DNA of 64,000 nt from Nephromyces sp. MM_2019 (GCA_015657535.1 JADHZB010001540.1:1-64000); one strand, 5' to 3'. Positions 47,001-60,079 are shown, numbered from the stretch's first letter. The notes: generated by a model not told the origin, from the sequence alone. Program-made: numbers and translations.

Positions 47001-50000
47001 TAGGTGAATATTACTATAGCTTTTTAACGTTGCTGCTAAAAGTTTTGTTAAAAGTATATATTTTAGAAAAAAATTGCCGCCTTTTGTAAAATACCTGTGT
47101 ATTTGTTGATATCACCTTGCACATGATAATAAAATTTTTTCGAAATTCTAATAATTCTTGCATAATTTTATTCTTTTCATTTTTAAGCTTGGAGAGCAAA
47201 CTATTAAGCTCTAAATTTTTTTGAGAAAACTCCTTTAACTGAGCTTCTTGAACAGTGTACATCTTGTCAGATTTTTCCTTGTTCTGAATTTTATTTTTTA
47301 ACGGCAACAAAATAAATTTTTGAAAATTTAATTAATAGCACAAGTTTTCAGTCAAAATGAATTAAAAAATAAAATTTCGACGCACATAAACGGTGTAATT
47401 CCAGTGCTCAGAATGGTATCTTTTTATTAAGAAGCATCTAAATTTTGCAACTAAAAAATACAAAATCATTTTTGCTAAAAGCATATTAAAAAAATATTTA
47501 CAAAATTTTTTTAGTACATATCTATACGCAGCTAATTAAACTATAAACTTAAGTAATTTATCTATACGCGTTATCTATTAAAATTGCGGAAAAAACAACT
47601 TTTAAAAAATTTTTTAATATATAATACCTTTTTGTGCTCCTTTAATTCCGCTTGCACTTTTTTTATCTGCTCAGAAATACAGCTTACAGAGCTTAGTACA
47701 TTTTTTGCCAGTTGTAAATCTGCCCTTGAAAAATCTCCAATATTTTCGGTTTCTCTGTCTTGTAAATTTTCCTCTTTTGTAGAATACTTTAAATCTTTGT
47801 CCTGAGAAGCTTCAAAAAAGTTCCTTTCTAACTTTTTTATACTTAAAGTTTTCTCAAGATCATGGCAAATTGATTCGACAGGACCTTGCTCCCTCATATT
47901 TACAAGATTTTGATATAATATCTAAAAATTGATGGCCGAAAATTTGCAAAAAATATGAATAAATATGCATATTGCGTTCAAGATTAAAATAATGCCTTTT
48001 CCATTTGACTATTTATTACTCAAAAAGCGCTTTAAAAATGTCTATCAATTTTAGTTTAAGATATACCCCTAAAAAAATCAAATACATGTTTTGAGCATTA
48101 TCCATGGAAAATATAAATACAAATTATATTGTTATTAAGCGCATCATAAAAAATCAGGTTTTAACATATCATTTAATAGAAGATATTTTCCAGTTTTTAA
48201 AATTTTTTTTTGCCAATTTTGTGTACACTAAAATTCAAACACTAGTTTTGGATTCCATTTTTAGTCTCATTTAACGGTATAAATGAAAGTTTGCTAACAT
48301 CTTCCGTATCAGTCTGTAACTTTGGATCGTTAACATCGTTTTCCAAATGTTGGTTGTTGAGCTGGTCTAATGAAAATTCCTGTACATAAAAAAATTAAAA
48401 AATTTTAGAAAGCTTGTGTGCAAAATTATAACAAAAGGTAGCTTTTTCATTTAATTTGAAGAATTTCAGGCATATTTAAAATAAAATCAAAACGGATTTT
48501 CCACCTTTAATAATGTAAATATATCTATTATTATTGTCCTAAGTGCTCTTGAAAACTTTTTAATTGAGTGAAAGCTAAAGTTTTGTATGTCATTTCAAAA
48601 CGATAATATATTTCTAGAAAGCTTTGCTGAATAAGAACCCTTTTTGGTTTATAAATATTAACTCCTATTGTTAAAAAAGTTTTTTTTGGAAAATTGTTTA
48701 CGTGAAAAAGGTTTAAGTACATAATATCCTTATAATTAAATAAAATGCTATTTATGAACTTATGAAACATTAAAGAAATTTTCATAAATTTATAGGAAGA
48801 AAGAAAAAAATATTATATACAAAAATCAGCTTACATATTGAGAAGTAGGCCATGGAACACTTTTATCAAATTGTTGCTTTTTTAAAAACTTAAGAAGATC
48901 ATCATAAGATATTATTTCATATTCGTTAAGCTGCTTTAGTATTTCCTCTTTCAAAGCTTTAAGTTTTTTGTGATTAAATCTTTTTTTTTCGCTCAGTTTA
49001 AGCGCTATTTCAAATTTCTCCTCCTGCAACACAATGATCTCATAAATTTATATATTCTTAAAAAAGTTTTGGGAATTATCAATTATAAGCTGAAAGCAAG
49101 CAACCAAAAACGAAAGCAGCATAAAATTAAAAAAATTAAAATACCCCTCACTAATACTTTTTTCTATGAATATTTTGCATAATTCATAATTTTATAAAAT
49201 AAATTCAGATTTTGTACCTTATTGGGTGGTCTGCCATAATTACATTGAAAGCTATGGTTCCACGCCGCAATTTCTTCATCAATTTTCTGCGTTAAAACCG
49301 TTGTTACTAAGTGATATAAGCAAGTTCTAGAAAAAGTAAATTTTTTTGAGTAATCCCTTTTTGCTACCTAGTTTTTTCTACTTTGCATCTAAACTAGATT
49401 AGAAATATTTACGGCATTAAATATACTTTGGAATATAAAAAACGTAGCTTACCTTACAAAGTTTCCATGCGTTAAAATAGCGGGCCTGTTTAGATGCTAT
49501 TTCTAAAAAATAGTTGCAAATGTATGCGGCTTCAGGTTTTTAATTTTTAAGGCTTTCGTAATAAGGCTTTAACCATATATTTAGCAAAGCCAGCCAAAAT
49601 TAATAAATTTCTAACAAAAATTTTGTATTGAAGAACCACTTGAAGTTTTTTTACCTAACCTTTTAAAGCTTCTAGCGCGGAAATATGTTTCTTGCCTACG
49701 CTGATACTCGAAAGGGTATTTGAGACATTCAAACTAATGAGTGGTACCACTGCAGGGCTAGGCACGCTTGAATTTTCGAGAGATGTTGTCCAAATTCTGG
49801 CAAAGTATAAAGATGTAATTGCTGCATGGTAAACTAAAATCAAGAGAATAGAAATTTTTTTTGCATTGGAAATTACCTTTTAAATGGTTTTAAATTTTAT
49901 GAGTAAGCAATATTCAAAGCCAATTCGCTTTAATATACTTTTTTTATCTAGTAAATACACAATTAAGTTTATGCTTGAAATTGGTTACTTAATGACATCT

Positions 50001-52062
50001 TTATAACTTCCCACTAAATCTACTTGTATAAACCATTTTTTTTGCAGTGCTTAAACTTACATAGCAAGATAAAAATGATATCTGGCATGAATTTATATAT
50101 ATTTGATTTAAAAATTGGAAATTCTAGCTTTTTTTTCTAAAGGTAGCTATAAAACTAGCAAAATGTTTGCTCCAGATTTTAAACTGTTCGTCTTAAACAA
50201 TTTTCCGCTTAAAAAAGAAAAGTGAGATCATTTATTGAAAAAAAAATTTTTGTGGTGAAATTGGATAAGTTGATGCTCGCTACTCATGGTCCAAACTAAT
50301 GCTTCCATTAACGGCAGAAACGGCTTTATGAACAAATAATCGTCTCAATTTATCAAATTATAATAGCATAGCTCTTCTGTAGTTTCAACCGCAACTATAA
50401 TCACATTAGCTTATAGTGTGGTGAAATGAACAAAAATCATGTCATTACTCCAAAAATAATATATTAGCTATTAAATTTGATTTCAGCAACGCAAAAAAAA
50501 TTATTTTGTTATACTCATTTTTTTTATATTGCATAAGTGTTTTGAAATGAGCCATAATTTTTTCACCGCTTTTTAATTAAAAAATGTTCTTAAATAAGCT
50601 TAAAATGTTTTCATGCCTGCAGTAAGCCAGTGTGACTTATTTTGCTTAGCATTCTTATAATCTAAAGCTGTTTTTAGTTAGCAAATATAGGGAATTTTGT
50701 TCTTACCGGAATGTAGTCCTTGATTTAACTGGTGGTGAAGGGTTACGAGTTTTTTTTTTCCATGTTTTATGTGTAATAGTCTTCTTTGGATACCATGATG
50801 GATCTAGTTTTGGCAAAGAATTTATTATAGCTCAGAATCTAGTCGTCTACCTTTTGCATATTATATTTATTGATAAGACAGATTTTTGTATCTGCTTTTT
50901 CTTTAAGCAAAAATTTCTGTTCTATTCGGAGTAGCTACTTTTAATGAAATCATTTTTGGGGCTTCTTTTTGGTAATTAACGGTAACTAGGAAGAATTTCT
51001 AACTTATGCCTTCTTTAAACAAAGTCTTGCCTTCACTGAAATCTAATTTAAAACACCACTTTTGGTGTTCCAGTACTAGCAAGATGGAAGTCGAAAATTT
51101 TTAAAAGTATATTTAGAGTAGAGAACCATCTAAATTGCTGTTTATAGATGCAAGATATCCCAGTTTCTGGCGGTAAAAAATAAATGGCTATCAGCATCAT
51201 TTGAATTTTACTATTTCAAGCTAAAGATGTTGAGCTACCGATTTAGGAGAAACTTGAATTTACTTTTCCTAGGTTAATTGCGCCAAAAAATAGCTTTTTT
51301 GCGCTTTGCATATGCATCATAGCAATGAGCAAAAAATTTTTATCAGACTGAAAAAAAAGATGATATTCTTTAGAAGTACCATGATTTCCATTATGTTCCA
51401 CGCAAAAGGTAGTCTTCCTCTCTTCTAATTGTGATTTCGATTCCCGAACATCCTTTCCTTGTGGCTGATCATTCTAGGTAAAAGAAACATTTTCTACCAA
51501 GAAATAATCAGGGTGTTCAGCTTACTTTTTACTTATAAATACTATTTTTAAGTCACTGGCTAAATAACTTCCGTAATAAGTTCGCTCTTTAAGTGTTATT
51601 TCAACCTTGGTAAGTAGGTCTTTTTGTAGCGCTTAACGTAAGCTAGCTTTGACTATATTGGAAATCACTTAGCTTCACGTATGCCTTGCCTTTTTTAGCT
51701 ACTGATTTTTTTCATAACGGTTTGTGATTCTAAAATTTGAAAATTAAATGATTAAGCCTTATCGCATAACTTATATATTTAAAACAAAATATGAAGGCTT
51801 CACCATTAAAAATTTTTCTTGAAGGTCTATAAAATTTACATACCTTGCGTAACTCGACGTGCTTTGTATTAACTTCTCTACGTATTTCTTGTCCATCAAT
51901 GTCTCTTTCATGTTCATCATTTGCTACGTTCCTACTAGAGTTTTTCGGAAGCTTTTCTAGTAAAGGATCAATTTTTATTGTAGGTCTCAAAAAAATATGC
52001 GAGGGGTTTTGCTCATGGGGAACCGTTGTGTTGTTTTCCAGCGAATTTGAAGTGATCGTAGC
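44100..52062 (-). CDS. Kinesin-14-like protein with degenerate C-terminal motor domain (5' end unresolved)
   Basis: Fourteen exons (minus) join in phase: 52062-51844, 51473-51380, 49833-49660, 49502-49453, 49286-49218, 49023-48835, 48379-48299 (donor weak), 47921-47628, 47283-47095, 46778-46528, 46228-45918, 45654-45515, 45265-45022 and 44314-44100 (TAA). They give at least 839 aa with no initiator Met, so a 5' exon is missing. The N-terminal half is charged and coiled-coil-like (EEKFEIALKLSEKKRFNHKK; LKNEKNKIMQELLEFRKNF). The neck-to-motor order is that of C-terminal-motor kinesins. The motor shows FHRVFHESSNSDIVFE, then LGPKKSGKSSVLF (Walker A), APGIAPKAVDYIFLKL, a strand matching the usual SYLEIYNE-type segment, SSKLYFVEIPSE where DLAGSE is expected, and LIKLLNNSFEGESKTVLLL, the canonical SKLTRLLQDSLGGNSKT region. 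The RVRP, SSRSH and DLAGSE motifs are absent. It probably binds microtubules or partners without normal ATPase cycling; that is inference. Confidence 0.8.
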
Positions 52063-55000
52063 CTGATATTAATTTTTTTGAAAATATTTTTCCTCTACGG
52101 CAACAGTTTGGTATAGTTTATTAGATAACTTGAAGTAGCATTCCTTTATTACTAAAGCACGTTTAACATAAGGAGGAAAGCTTCTAGCAAAGATGTTTCA
52201 ACTTACTGGTACCCGTCCTTAAAGTTTGTGGGGCTGCAAGTTCACCAAACTGCTAAGCTTATTACAGCTCAAATTTACTATTTACCATTAAGCTCCATAT
52301 TGAGGTGATACTCATGTTTTTTTTTAAATTTAATTAGTTGAGGAGTAGCATAGGAATCAGAAAAGGAGTAAAACAAGATATAGCACAACTGTAAAAAATG
52401 CTTACTTAAATTTTATTCCCTCTTTCATGTGCTATTCTGAGTCTAGCATACCAAATGGTTATTAAATTTTCTGAATAGCCCTTATCATACCAGGTTTTAG
52501 GCACCTAGTTTTTAATCTAGCATTGACCTCTATGGAATTAATACATTGAAACTGAAGTAAAGCCCACTTATTAATATTGTTTTGTGCAAGCTAACCATGG
52601 GAGGCTGCCATGTGCAGGGCAAAGGAAACGTAGCCATAGCATCAAGTGTTGCAGCTCCTTTAGCTGCTGAGCTTAATTTAGTCTATCGCGAGGGCTTATT
52701 TTACGAGATATCCAGTGTGACCTTCCAAAATTCTTTCAAGATTTCAGAAATTTTTTTATCTTATCTTCGGAATTTTCCCCGCCTTTAAGTATAAAACATT
52801 GACAAACAATGCTTAGTGTTCATTATGGAACTGGGAAAGTTAATAAATCATAGCCTATCAGAAAAACCACTTTTTCGCACGGAAATTGAAAAAACTGCAG
52901 AGTGCTTCGTGCACTTTTGCTTGCTCTACAGGTCGCAGAAAGATTTCGTAGAGTGCTTGAAAGTTAGGAGGTTGAATTTTTTACCATTGAAGGGATGCAC
53001 GCGCAAGCCATTATTTTCAAATCGGTAAAATGTGTTGAGAATGCCCACACTGGCAGAAAGATAAAACAAGACTGCAAAGTGCTGTATTTACTTTGTTTAA
53101 TTCACTGTCGCCGGAGCTTTCTATTAAATAACATTGCTTCAAATTATTGAATAACTGAATGGCTTATGCTCTTTCGGAATACTAAGTGTACTGCTTAAAA
53201 TTTAACAATGGCCCTAAGGCTATTTTTGAAGTCTTAAAATTGCTGTAATTAGCAAATTACAGTAATCTAATATCCCAAAAATTTCTGCAAAAGTGGATAT
53301 GTGTTTACCTCAGTGGCATATACGAATGTAGCAGCTATGGTGCTTTGCAGTAGTCCCTATATTTAACATTAAATCTTATACTTGTAACTAGTAGATAAAA
53401 TTCTAACCCTAGAAATTAAAAAAACTATTCGTCTTTACTAAATTTTTTGTTTGTAAGGTTTAGATTCATAAAAAAGGCTTTTCAGAATGACGGCAAGTAG
53501 CTACATTGCCATAATTTTAGCTGTTAAGGAAATTTTTTATGACAAAGTTACTAGCTAAGACTGACAGCATACCAATGGAATAGCGCCATGCCTTTACTTT
53601 GTAGAAACGAAATCAACATACAATATCTCTAAAAGCTTACTCGGGGTTTTTCGAGCATCGTGCTGTCATTTTTCAGAGACAAAGCAATTTTTTACATCCG
53701 TTGATATCCTTTTATCACTGGCGCGTTTTTCTCTGCTCTTTCTTGCAGGCACCCTTAATCTTTTGGAGTAAATATAGCGGCGGCTTTCCGTCAAGCATAC
53801 GGATATGGTTTCCCTCTAATAGATATCTTCATGCCAATAAAGCCAGGGCTTCAGCGGCTACCCATGTTGGCTCACAACGCTTTACTTGACAGTGGCTGCT
53901 GCAAAAAATTCTGTAAGGGCCTAGGCATGGAAAGCCCGCGCAGCACCCTAGTTACATGGACCCCAGACAGCTTATCTCAAATGACATGGTTGGAGAATAC
54001 CGACGATATGTACGGGTCTCTCTATTTGCTCAGTTAGGGACATCGCAAGAGGCTAGCAATGAGTATTACCCCTGTTAAGCATAAAAATGGTTTTCATACA
54101 ACCTGCTGTCCCACTTACCTTCAAAGGATTACCCTTCTTCAGTAATTCAGCGGAAACAGAACCTGTAGATCTGGCCCCACTCCAAGGTTGGCTACCCAAA
54201 CTGCGTCTGGCAGACTGGCATTTAGCTTTGATGCATTTCTCTAGCAAGTAGTGCTAATTGGAGGTACAAATAGCCATAACTTTCTCCTACGCGAAGATTG
54301 AGCTTAAAATTAGATCAATCAGTGCGTGTGGGCGCCATCCACTCCATAATACCTCCCTATTCACGGTAACAGTTGAGGTCCATAATACAGGTGTGTGACC
54401 CAAAAGAATAAGGCGCATAAAATACTCTGATCCACCTGCCCTACTCCACCTAGAATCTAAAGATACAGATCAACACTAGGTTATGAAGCAAAATTTCGGT
54501 GACCAGAGATTACTCGCTTTGCATAGTATTTTTACACTTTCTGTAGCGACTTTTCGTGTACAATCGCTAAGAGTAAAACGTGAAATAGCGCATTTTCAAT
54601 TAAAAACTGCTGAGCAGAGGTCACACTTGATCTTACCATTAACTGTAAGCTGTGCTGTTAAACTTGACGTGCACAAGCTATGTTAAAGTTGTGCTGATCC
54701 AATTCTTCATTACCGCGTCTATTCTTACAGCCCTAGCAACTCCGAACTTCGTATAGCAAGCTACGCCTAGAGCTCCGAACAACCAGGTTTTTCTATCTTA
54801 CCATTAGAATGACGTAAAATTAACGTTGATTGCAAAGAATGCAATATTTATATCAAACTACCAAAGCTAAAAGTCAGGTAATTTTGGAATGCTCTACACT
54901 TTCGTACATGTGAAAAGCCTATCAGCACTCCAGACTATCGGTCGAAGTCCGTAAAAGACAGCGCTGCAAAAGCGCCTAATATCATAAAAGCTTCCGATCT

Positions 55001-55253
55001 ACATATATATGCAGCGGGAGAAACGCTGGTGTGTTAGAACTTCAGAAAAGTTTTACTCCTGACGAAAGCTGCTGTACCAAGGTATCTACGTGGTAAGCAA
55101 AAATACTGTCAAGCAGAAAGATTTCATGTCAAATTAGCTTCATATGCCCTATCATGTGGCAATGAGCTTTCCATAACCAATAAAAGCTCTTTTCCAGCGG
55201 TAAGAGGTGACTTATATTGACTTGGGATAATTCTAGGGATAATAGACAGCTAC
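52063..55253. other. Spacer of 3.2 kb, unresolved exon signals
   Basis: Should contain the 5' end of the kinesin-like gene. Two minus-strand donor-like sites stand out: CCA|GTAAGTT at about 52206 and TTTAA|GTAAGC at about 52403, the latter after ATGAAAGAGGGAATAAAA. Neither could be joined in phase to the exon at 52062. Short plus-strand frames at 52582-52788 and 52816-53028 have no further support. Confidence 0.4.
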
Positions 55254-55766
55254 ATGCAGTATTTCAGGATAGCACCTCACGGTGGCATCATTTGTCTAGA
55301 GCAGCAAATCAAGTTACCTTTACATAATTTATCTCCTCAGCAGATTAATATCGCATACACATACAACTGTGAATTACTCTACAATATGCACCCTGAACCT
55401 ATTGCGACCGGCAGGTTGTGGGAAGAAAAATCTGAGCATTTGCCACTGCATTTTCTAGTAAGCGCAGATAAAAAAGCCAGCAGGCACAGGCTAGCTCAGA
55501 CGCACTACGCCATTTCATTCCACAGACCGTCGGGTGGTCCTTCGCTCAAGCTGAGAATCCTTCTAAGCTACGAACATGTTATATCCAAAAATTTCTGGTT
55601 GGATACTCGGGAAGAAGTAAATTATAATGACACGCGTTACAAATGCAAGCCAGGACTTCCACATATTTCTTGCCCTAAGCTCATTTTCTTAAAGCCACTC
55701 TGCAGACACGGTAATTACTTTGCTGCCACCTCATATTATGGGTTATGGGTCTCGCACTGCAGTTAA
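55254..55766 (+). CDS. Possible hypothetical protein, 170 aa
   Basis: An uninterrupted frame from ATG to TAA in a region where other frames are broken every 20-60 codons. Composition is ordinary, with His, Tyr and Cys scattered. A segment PQQINIAYTYNCELLYNMHP could be structured. No family recognised and no splice evidence. A frame this long could still arise by chance in so much noncoding sequence, so confidence is low. Confidence 0.3.
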   Translation: MQYFRIAPHGGIICLEQQIKLPLHNLSPQQINIAYTYNCELLYNMHPEPIATGRLWEEKSEHLPLHFLVSADKKASRHRLAQTHYAISFHRPSGGPSLKLRILLSYEHVISKNFWLDTREEVNYNDTRYKCKPGLPHISCPKLIFLKPLCRHGNYFAATSYYGLWVSHCS

Positions 55767-56928
55767 CATCTACTTAATGCAGTGCAGCCAATTTAAAGTG
55801 TCTCAGCCATTGCATACTTATTACAATCCAGTTTAGGGCTACAACATGTTGACACCGCAGCCACAGGGTTTCACCAAAATGCAGTCAGTTCCCGGCAGCG
55901 AAACAATGGCTTGCACACATCTACAAATAGACTAAACCACATATGAAAGTCAAGCTTTACTTCCAAACTATGCATCAACGCGTGAAACTTGCCTATGAAA
56001 TGGACACTGTGTTATGACATGCACCCATAGTTTCATTTTTGGGTTAAAGTACATATATAGCTATTCAACGCTCAAAGCATGCAGTGAAAAGATTTTAAAA
56101 ATGAGGTATTTGTAAAACGGAAATATCTAATCTGAGAGCTCATAACTTAAGTGAAAGTAAATCATAAAAAAAGCGACTTAGCAGAAATTTACTAGAGCTG
56201 AAGAACATATTTGGGAGGTCCTTATGCTATTTAATAATTCATCTAGGAGTATTTGCCCAAGACTCGCCAATTCTTCGTATTATTAAGAATTACTACATAT
56301 CTCAATGGTCAAAATAAGCTTTGTATCACCCTTTATGGAAGAAGCAAACATGCCGAAAAAGCCGGCATGATTTCTCTTATTAGCGCACTTTATGTAGCTC
56401 TTTGCTGCTACACAGATCTGAATTAACAGCGGGTTCACCATAATATCGTGTCGTTACCTCTGGCACGGTATCAATGACAACAAAGAAAGCATAATTTCCC
56501 GAATGCACCACAGGCCATCCCACGAAGCAGTATTAATATATCGAAAAAAGCTCTTTAAGGAATAATTTATATCCAAAGTTAGAGTGGCACAAATACTTGC
56601 TTTCTTATTCGCAAAGAACAGAAAACAATGACAGCATCATGCCTGAGGCACACACACGCTTAGTACAACTTCACTATAATTGCAAAAATTAACGAAATTG
56701 TACATTCTGTTCACAAGTTAAAACGAGGTAGCAAAATTTATACAATTTCCTTCATAGGAAGCCTCAATGCCCATCTGCATTAGTTCCGTAGCTTCCCTTT
56801 CAAATACCAAAAAAAACGCTAACCGTGTTATCACCAGCCAACGAAAAAACGGCCGCATAAAGTCCTCTGCTTATAGTATGTGTAAGCTAAGTTGTGAGAC
56901 TTCTGGTTTCAGTTTTGTATCAAGTTTG
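55767..56928. other. Spacer of 1.2 kb, nothing supported
   Basis: Lies between the 170-codon frame and the 3' end of the F-box gene. No gene, repeat or RNA structure recognised. It probably includes the 3' untranslated region of the F-box gene. Confidence 0.5.
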
Positions 56929-59277
56929 TCAATAAACTTGCCGTTTTTTTATTCTACACCCTTTGCTATCCCTTGCTGAGGCTTCATACCCCAAAGTCCA
57001 CCATTGGCCCCATTTTACCTCTTCATCATCATCCTCTACACCCCAGCAAGGAATTGACGCAGCCTCCTCGTCATTTTTAAAGCAAAATAGATTCTCAAAC
57101 ATTCTACCCGAAACAGGACACACAGAAAACCCCACGTCCTGATCAGACTTGGTTGCTCGGTCGCAGAAACGATCACACACATGAAATGCTCCGGTAGCAC
57201 GACATATGTATAGGTCAAGATGGGGGAAGACATCAAAGAGGCACGTCTTCGAGGTGCACATATGCACCTTGGTGATAGCCGGCTGATTCTCGACAAATTC
57301 CGAAAAACTACGCATACAGCGATCATGCTCTCTGAGAAAGTATAAATTCTCCTGTCGTACAGCATCTGCACCAGGGGATATAGAGTTATTTATTACATCA
57401 AACTGGTCAATTCCTCCGTGACACATAGTGTCCTTGCTAGAGCATGCAGCCTCTGTCTTTAATAAGCAACTAGTGCTCAAACGCTGGGCATATAAAGGCA
57501 TTTTGCAAGGTGCTTTAGCATGGGATTGGGAGCTTGAGTTTGTGGACTTTTCAGCAATACGAAAGTCAACGATGCGCTCATATTTTAGCATCCATTCCAT
57601 TAATGCCTTCTCAACAGCAGGACTCAGTGCCCTTTCCCGTGTATGTTGTGAAGTAGACGCTGTTTGATCTTTTCGAGATGAAAATCGAGTTGAAGATACT
57701 TTATTAGGTGTAAAGGGAAGCAAGGGCTTATGCTTTAACTGAAATGCCGATTGATTCTCAAATCTAAGTGGCGTGGTGATATTCCACCTATCTTCATATT
57801 GAGTTCCTTCCAAAGAAAACTTTGATATGGATCCCGTCTCGAAATTCTTGCCTCCATGATTAATAGATAATGCTTGCCCTCCTAGGTTTACTGGAGAAAC
57901 AGATGCGCTAATCAAGTTCAAATTTCGTGGAATCTCAGCATCTCCAGAGGCGTGCATGCCTATTTCTTGTGCTGAGTTCGGGTAGCTTCCCATCATACCA
58001 TGAAAAATTTCGGTAACTTTAAATGGACTAGGAAGGCCGGCAGTGACTTGAGGTTGTGATTCGGAAGGAAAAAAAACCTGGTCCAACTTCTGGGGTGATA
58101 AGCTATTAGGATCGGGGCCTGGGGGGGAAGTAACTATGCTAGGGGACGACGTAGAACGGTGTGCCGTTAATATTACTCCTGGAGATAGACTACAGCCAGA
58201 AACTGATTCTTCGGTATAGGATGTGTGCAGCCTTCTGTAGTTGCTAGACACATTCATGTATGTGGTATCACAATAAGTACCTGCAGAAGAATCATCAGCT
58301 TGGCTTAAAAACTTGTGGCTGTAGTCGCTTTGTAATTGCCAATTAGAACCATTAGGTTCCGTTCCAATTGTGCTAAAAAGGCAGGTATTAGCTTCAAAGC
58401 TGTTTGCAATTAACGCTGCATTCTCCAGCATATCAACCGTTATATCTTGAATATTTTCAGTGGTAGCAGATTCCTTCAGAACATGGTTTGCACTATATTC
58501 CTGTAGCGACAAACAACTTGAAACATTGCTCATCTCATTCGTTAATTCCTCCTTATGCGTCTCAACTCCATTGTCATAGCAAAATTTCAATCGAATTTCC
58601 TTGCTGGAATCTGCTTTATCAGGAGATGTTATTTCGGTAGGCAGCGCTTCATTTAGGGGGCCATAGCTACTCCTTAAACTTTCCGCCGGTAATTCTAGTT
58701 CTTTTTTATGTTCCACTGGTTTAGTCATTAATTTTCTGCCTTTAAGGGGTCTTTCTGTATCACCGAAATCCTGGAGTTGCTTTTTGTGAGTGCGCAACCT
58801 TGGATAATCAGAATAGGTTTCACGCCAAAAAAAACTCTCCATGCCACGATCAATATTACGTAGTTGATGTATCTGTTGAAGGTTCCCATGAGAGACACAG
58901 GGAGTTCCTTGACTGGGAGTTGAGGCTGAAGACCCGTATTTTTCCCCGCTTCTGCCAGATATGTGCAGCGCGCTATGCATGTCCAAAAACATCTGCTGCA
59001 CGTACAGAGGCATATTTTCATATCGCCTTTTACCATCCTCATTCTTTCTTGTGAAGAATAGCAGGCGATAAGGGTCTTCATTGTTTCTGGGAATGGGGTC
59101 TTCAGGGTAATGCCTATAGTATAAATGTTTCCATAAGCAGCTAGACGTCGACGCAGCTGCAAACTGGGTACATACCAGGGACACGGACTGGCAGATCTCT
59201 TTTGGAGTTAAGAAAACGAATATTTTTTCTAGCAGTAAAGAGTTAGCTTCATAGGGAAGTGTCAAGAGAAATTTCAT
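56929..59277 (-). CDS. F-box protein with Cys/His-rich C-terminal module, 782 aa
   Basis: Single uninterrupted exon from ATG (59277) to TGA, unusual here because all other well-supported genes are split. Residues of about 14-58 form an F-box: LLLEKIFVFLTPKEICQSVS followed by LVCTQFAAAS and LWKHLYYRHYP. F-box proteins bind Skp1 and present substrates to SCF ubiquitin ligases. The middle (about 100-640) is Ser/Asn/Glu-rich and probably disordered. The C-terminal 110 residues hold an ordered Cys/His cluster: CTSKTC, then DLYICRATGAFHVCDRFC, then VCPVSGRMF and WTLGYEA. This arrangement (C-x4-C ... C-x6-H-x-C-x3-C ... C-x2-SG) looks metal-binding. I cannot name the family. It would be the substrate or nucleic-acid binding part by position. 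Convergence or overlap with other genes is not seen. Confidence 0.85.
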   Translation of the reverse strand: MKFLLTLPYEANSLLLEKIFVFLTPKEICQSVSLVCTQFAAASTSSCLWKHLYYRHYPEDPIPRNNEDPYRLLFFTRKNEDGKRRYENMPLYVQQMFLDMHSALHISGRSGEKYGSSASTPSQGTPCVSHGNLQQIHQLRNIDRGMESFFWRETYSDYPRLRTHKKQLQDFGDTERPLKGRKLMTKPVEHKKELELPAESLRSSYGPLNEALPTEITSPDKADSSKEIRLKFCYDNGVETHKEELTNEMSNVSSCLSLQEYSANHVLKESATTENIQDITVDMLENAALIANSFEANTCLFSTIGTEPNGSNWQLQSDYSHKFLSQADDSSAGTYCDTTYMNVSSNYRRLHTSYTEESVSGCSLSPGVILTAHRSTSSPSIVTSPPGPDPNSLSPQKLDQVFFPSESQPQVTAGLPSPFKVTEIFHGMMGSYPNSAQEIGMHASGDAEIPRNLNLISASVSPVNLGGQALSINHGGKNFETGSISKFSLEGTQYEDRWNITTPLRFENQSAFQLKHKPLLPFTPNKVSSTRFSSRKDQTASTSQHTRERALSPAVEKALMEWMLKYERIVDFRIAEKSTNSSSQSHAKAPCKMPLYAQRLSTSCLLKTEAACSSKDTMCHGGIDQFDVINNSISPGADAVRQENLYFLREHDRCMRSFSEFVENQPAITKVHMCTSKTCLFDVFPHLDLYICRATGAFHVCDRFCDRATKSDQDVGFSVCPVSGRMFENLFCFKNDEEAASIPCWGVEDDDEEVKWGQWWTLGYEASARDSKGCRIKKRQVY

Positions 59278-59836
59278 GTTGTCACAAAAATGAAGAAGGA
59301 AGAAACTTTAAGTGACAAAGCATAATCATAGGGATTCTTAGGCGGCTGGTAAGTACACAGCCAGGAACAAGTAACTAGAAAAGCTGAAAGAAGCTAAAAA
59401 TTAGAGGAATGAAAGATCAGAAGGAGTAAAGCACACGAATCAAAATCATTCCAATCGGGAAAGCAGTCCCCATACTAGGGGAGTAAGAATAAACCCTAGC
59501 TGACGCATTCAAGGAATGATAGTAGAAAGCGGATATCACTTTCAAGGATATATAGGATATGAACAAGCTGCACAAAGAGGGTGAAATTTTTTTTTGAATA
59601 AAACAGGAAAAAAAATTGAGGATAAGAGTAGAGAATTAATCAAGCCAGGAGGTAACGGGATCTGAGATTGCTATGGGCGGGCTTATTGCATTCAAGCAGC
59701 CAGATATCAGAAGAATAGATAAATAGCTAATAACGCCCAAGTAAATCATGCGACTAGCTGCAAAGTACAATACACATTCAAAGCCCGTACTGCATCAGAA
59801 AGTGCCACGGCGCCATAGCTCATCAGAAATGATAAT
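59278..59836. other. Upstream region of F-box gene
   Basis: A-rich spacer of about 560 bp with several poly-A runs. It probably contains the F-box promoter and 5' leader; no specific motif recognised. Confidence 0.4.
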
Positions 59837-60079
59837 ATGAGCCGAAAGTTGACGCTTTCAAGGAGGCCTACGGACGCTCACAGAACAAGGAAAGGAAAAC
59901 TGCATTGGAGGTTGATCTTCAATAGGATCCTCAGGACGAAATGCGGCGCAAAACTTGCGAAAACAGCAAGATTCCAGCAAATTACTCACCCTAGAGCGCA
60001 CCACCAGCGAACAGCACGCCGCAAATCGCAAAACGCTCGTATGAAGCGGCTAAGTGTTATCAAAAGGGCAAAAGTATAA
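59837..60079 (+). CDS. Possible small basic protein, 80 aa (weak)
   Basis: ATG to TAA frame with over a third Arg/Lys/His. It resembles small ribosomal proteins only in composition, not in any motif I know. The neighbouring plus-strand frame is also protein-like in parts (VDAFKEAYGRSQNKERK), and the minus strand is open over its last 20 bases in the candidate at 60060-60442. At most one of these is likely real. Confidence 0.2.
   Translation: MSRKLTLSRRPTDAHRTRKGKLHWRLIFNRILRTKCGAKLAKTARFQQITHPRAHHQRTARRKSQNARMKRLSVIKRAKV

Noticed and set aside
47014..47094. Extension of the kinesin neck exon beyond 47095
   Set aside because: The donor CAG|GTATTT and the in-phase next exon at 46778 fit the neck-to-motor order.
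52200..52420. Candidate 5' exons of the kinesin-like gene with GTAAGT and GTAAGC donors
   Set aside because: None joins the exon starting at 52062 in phase 0 without a stop codon.
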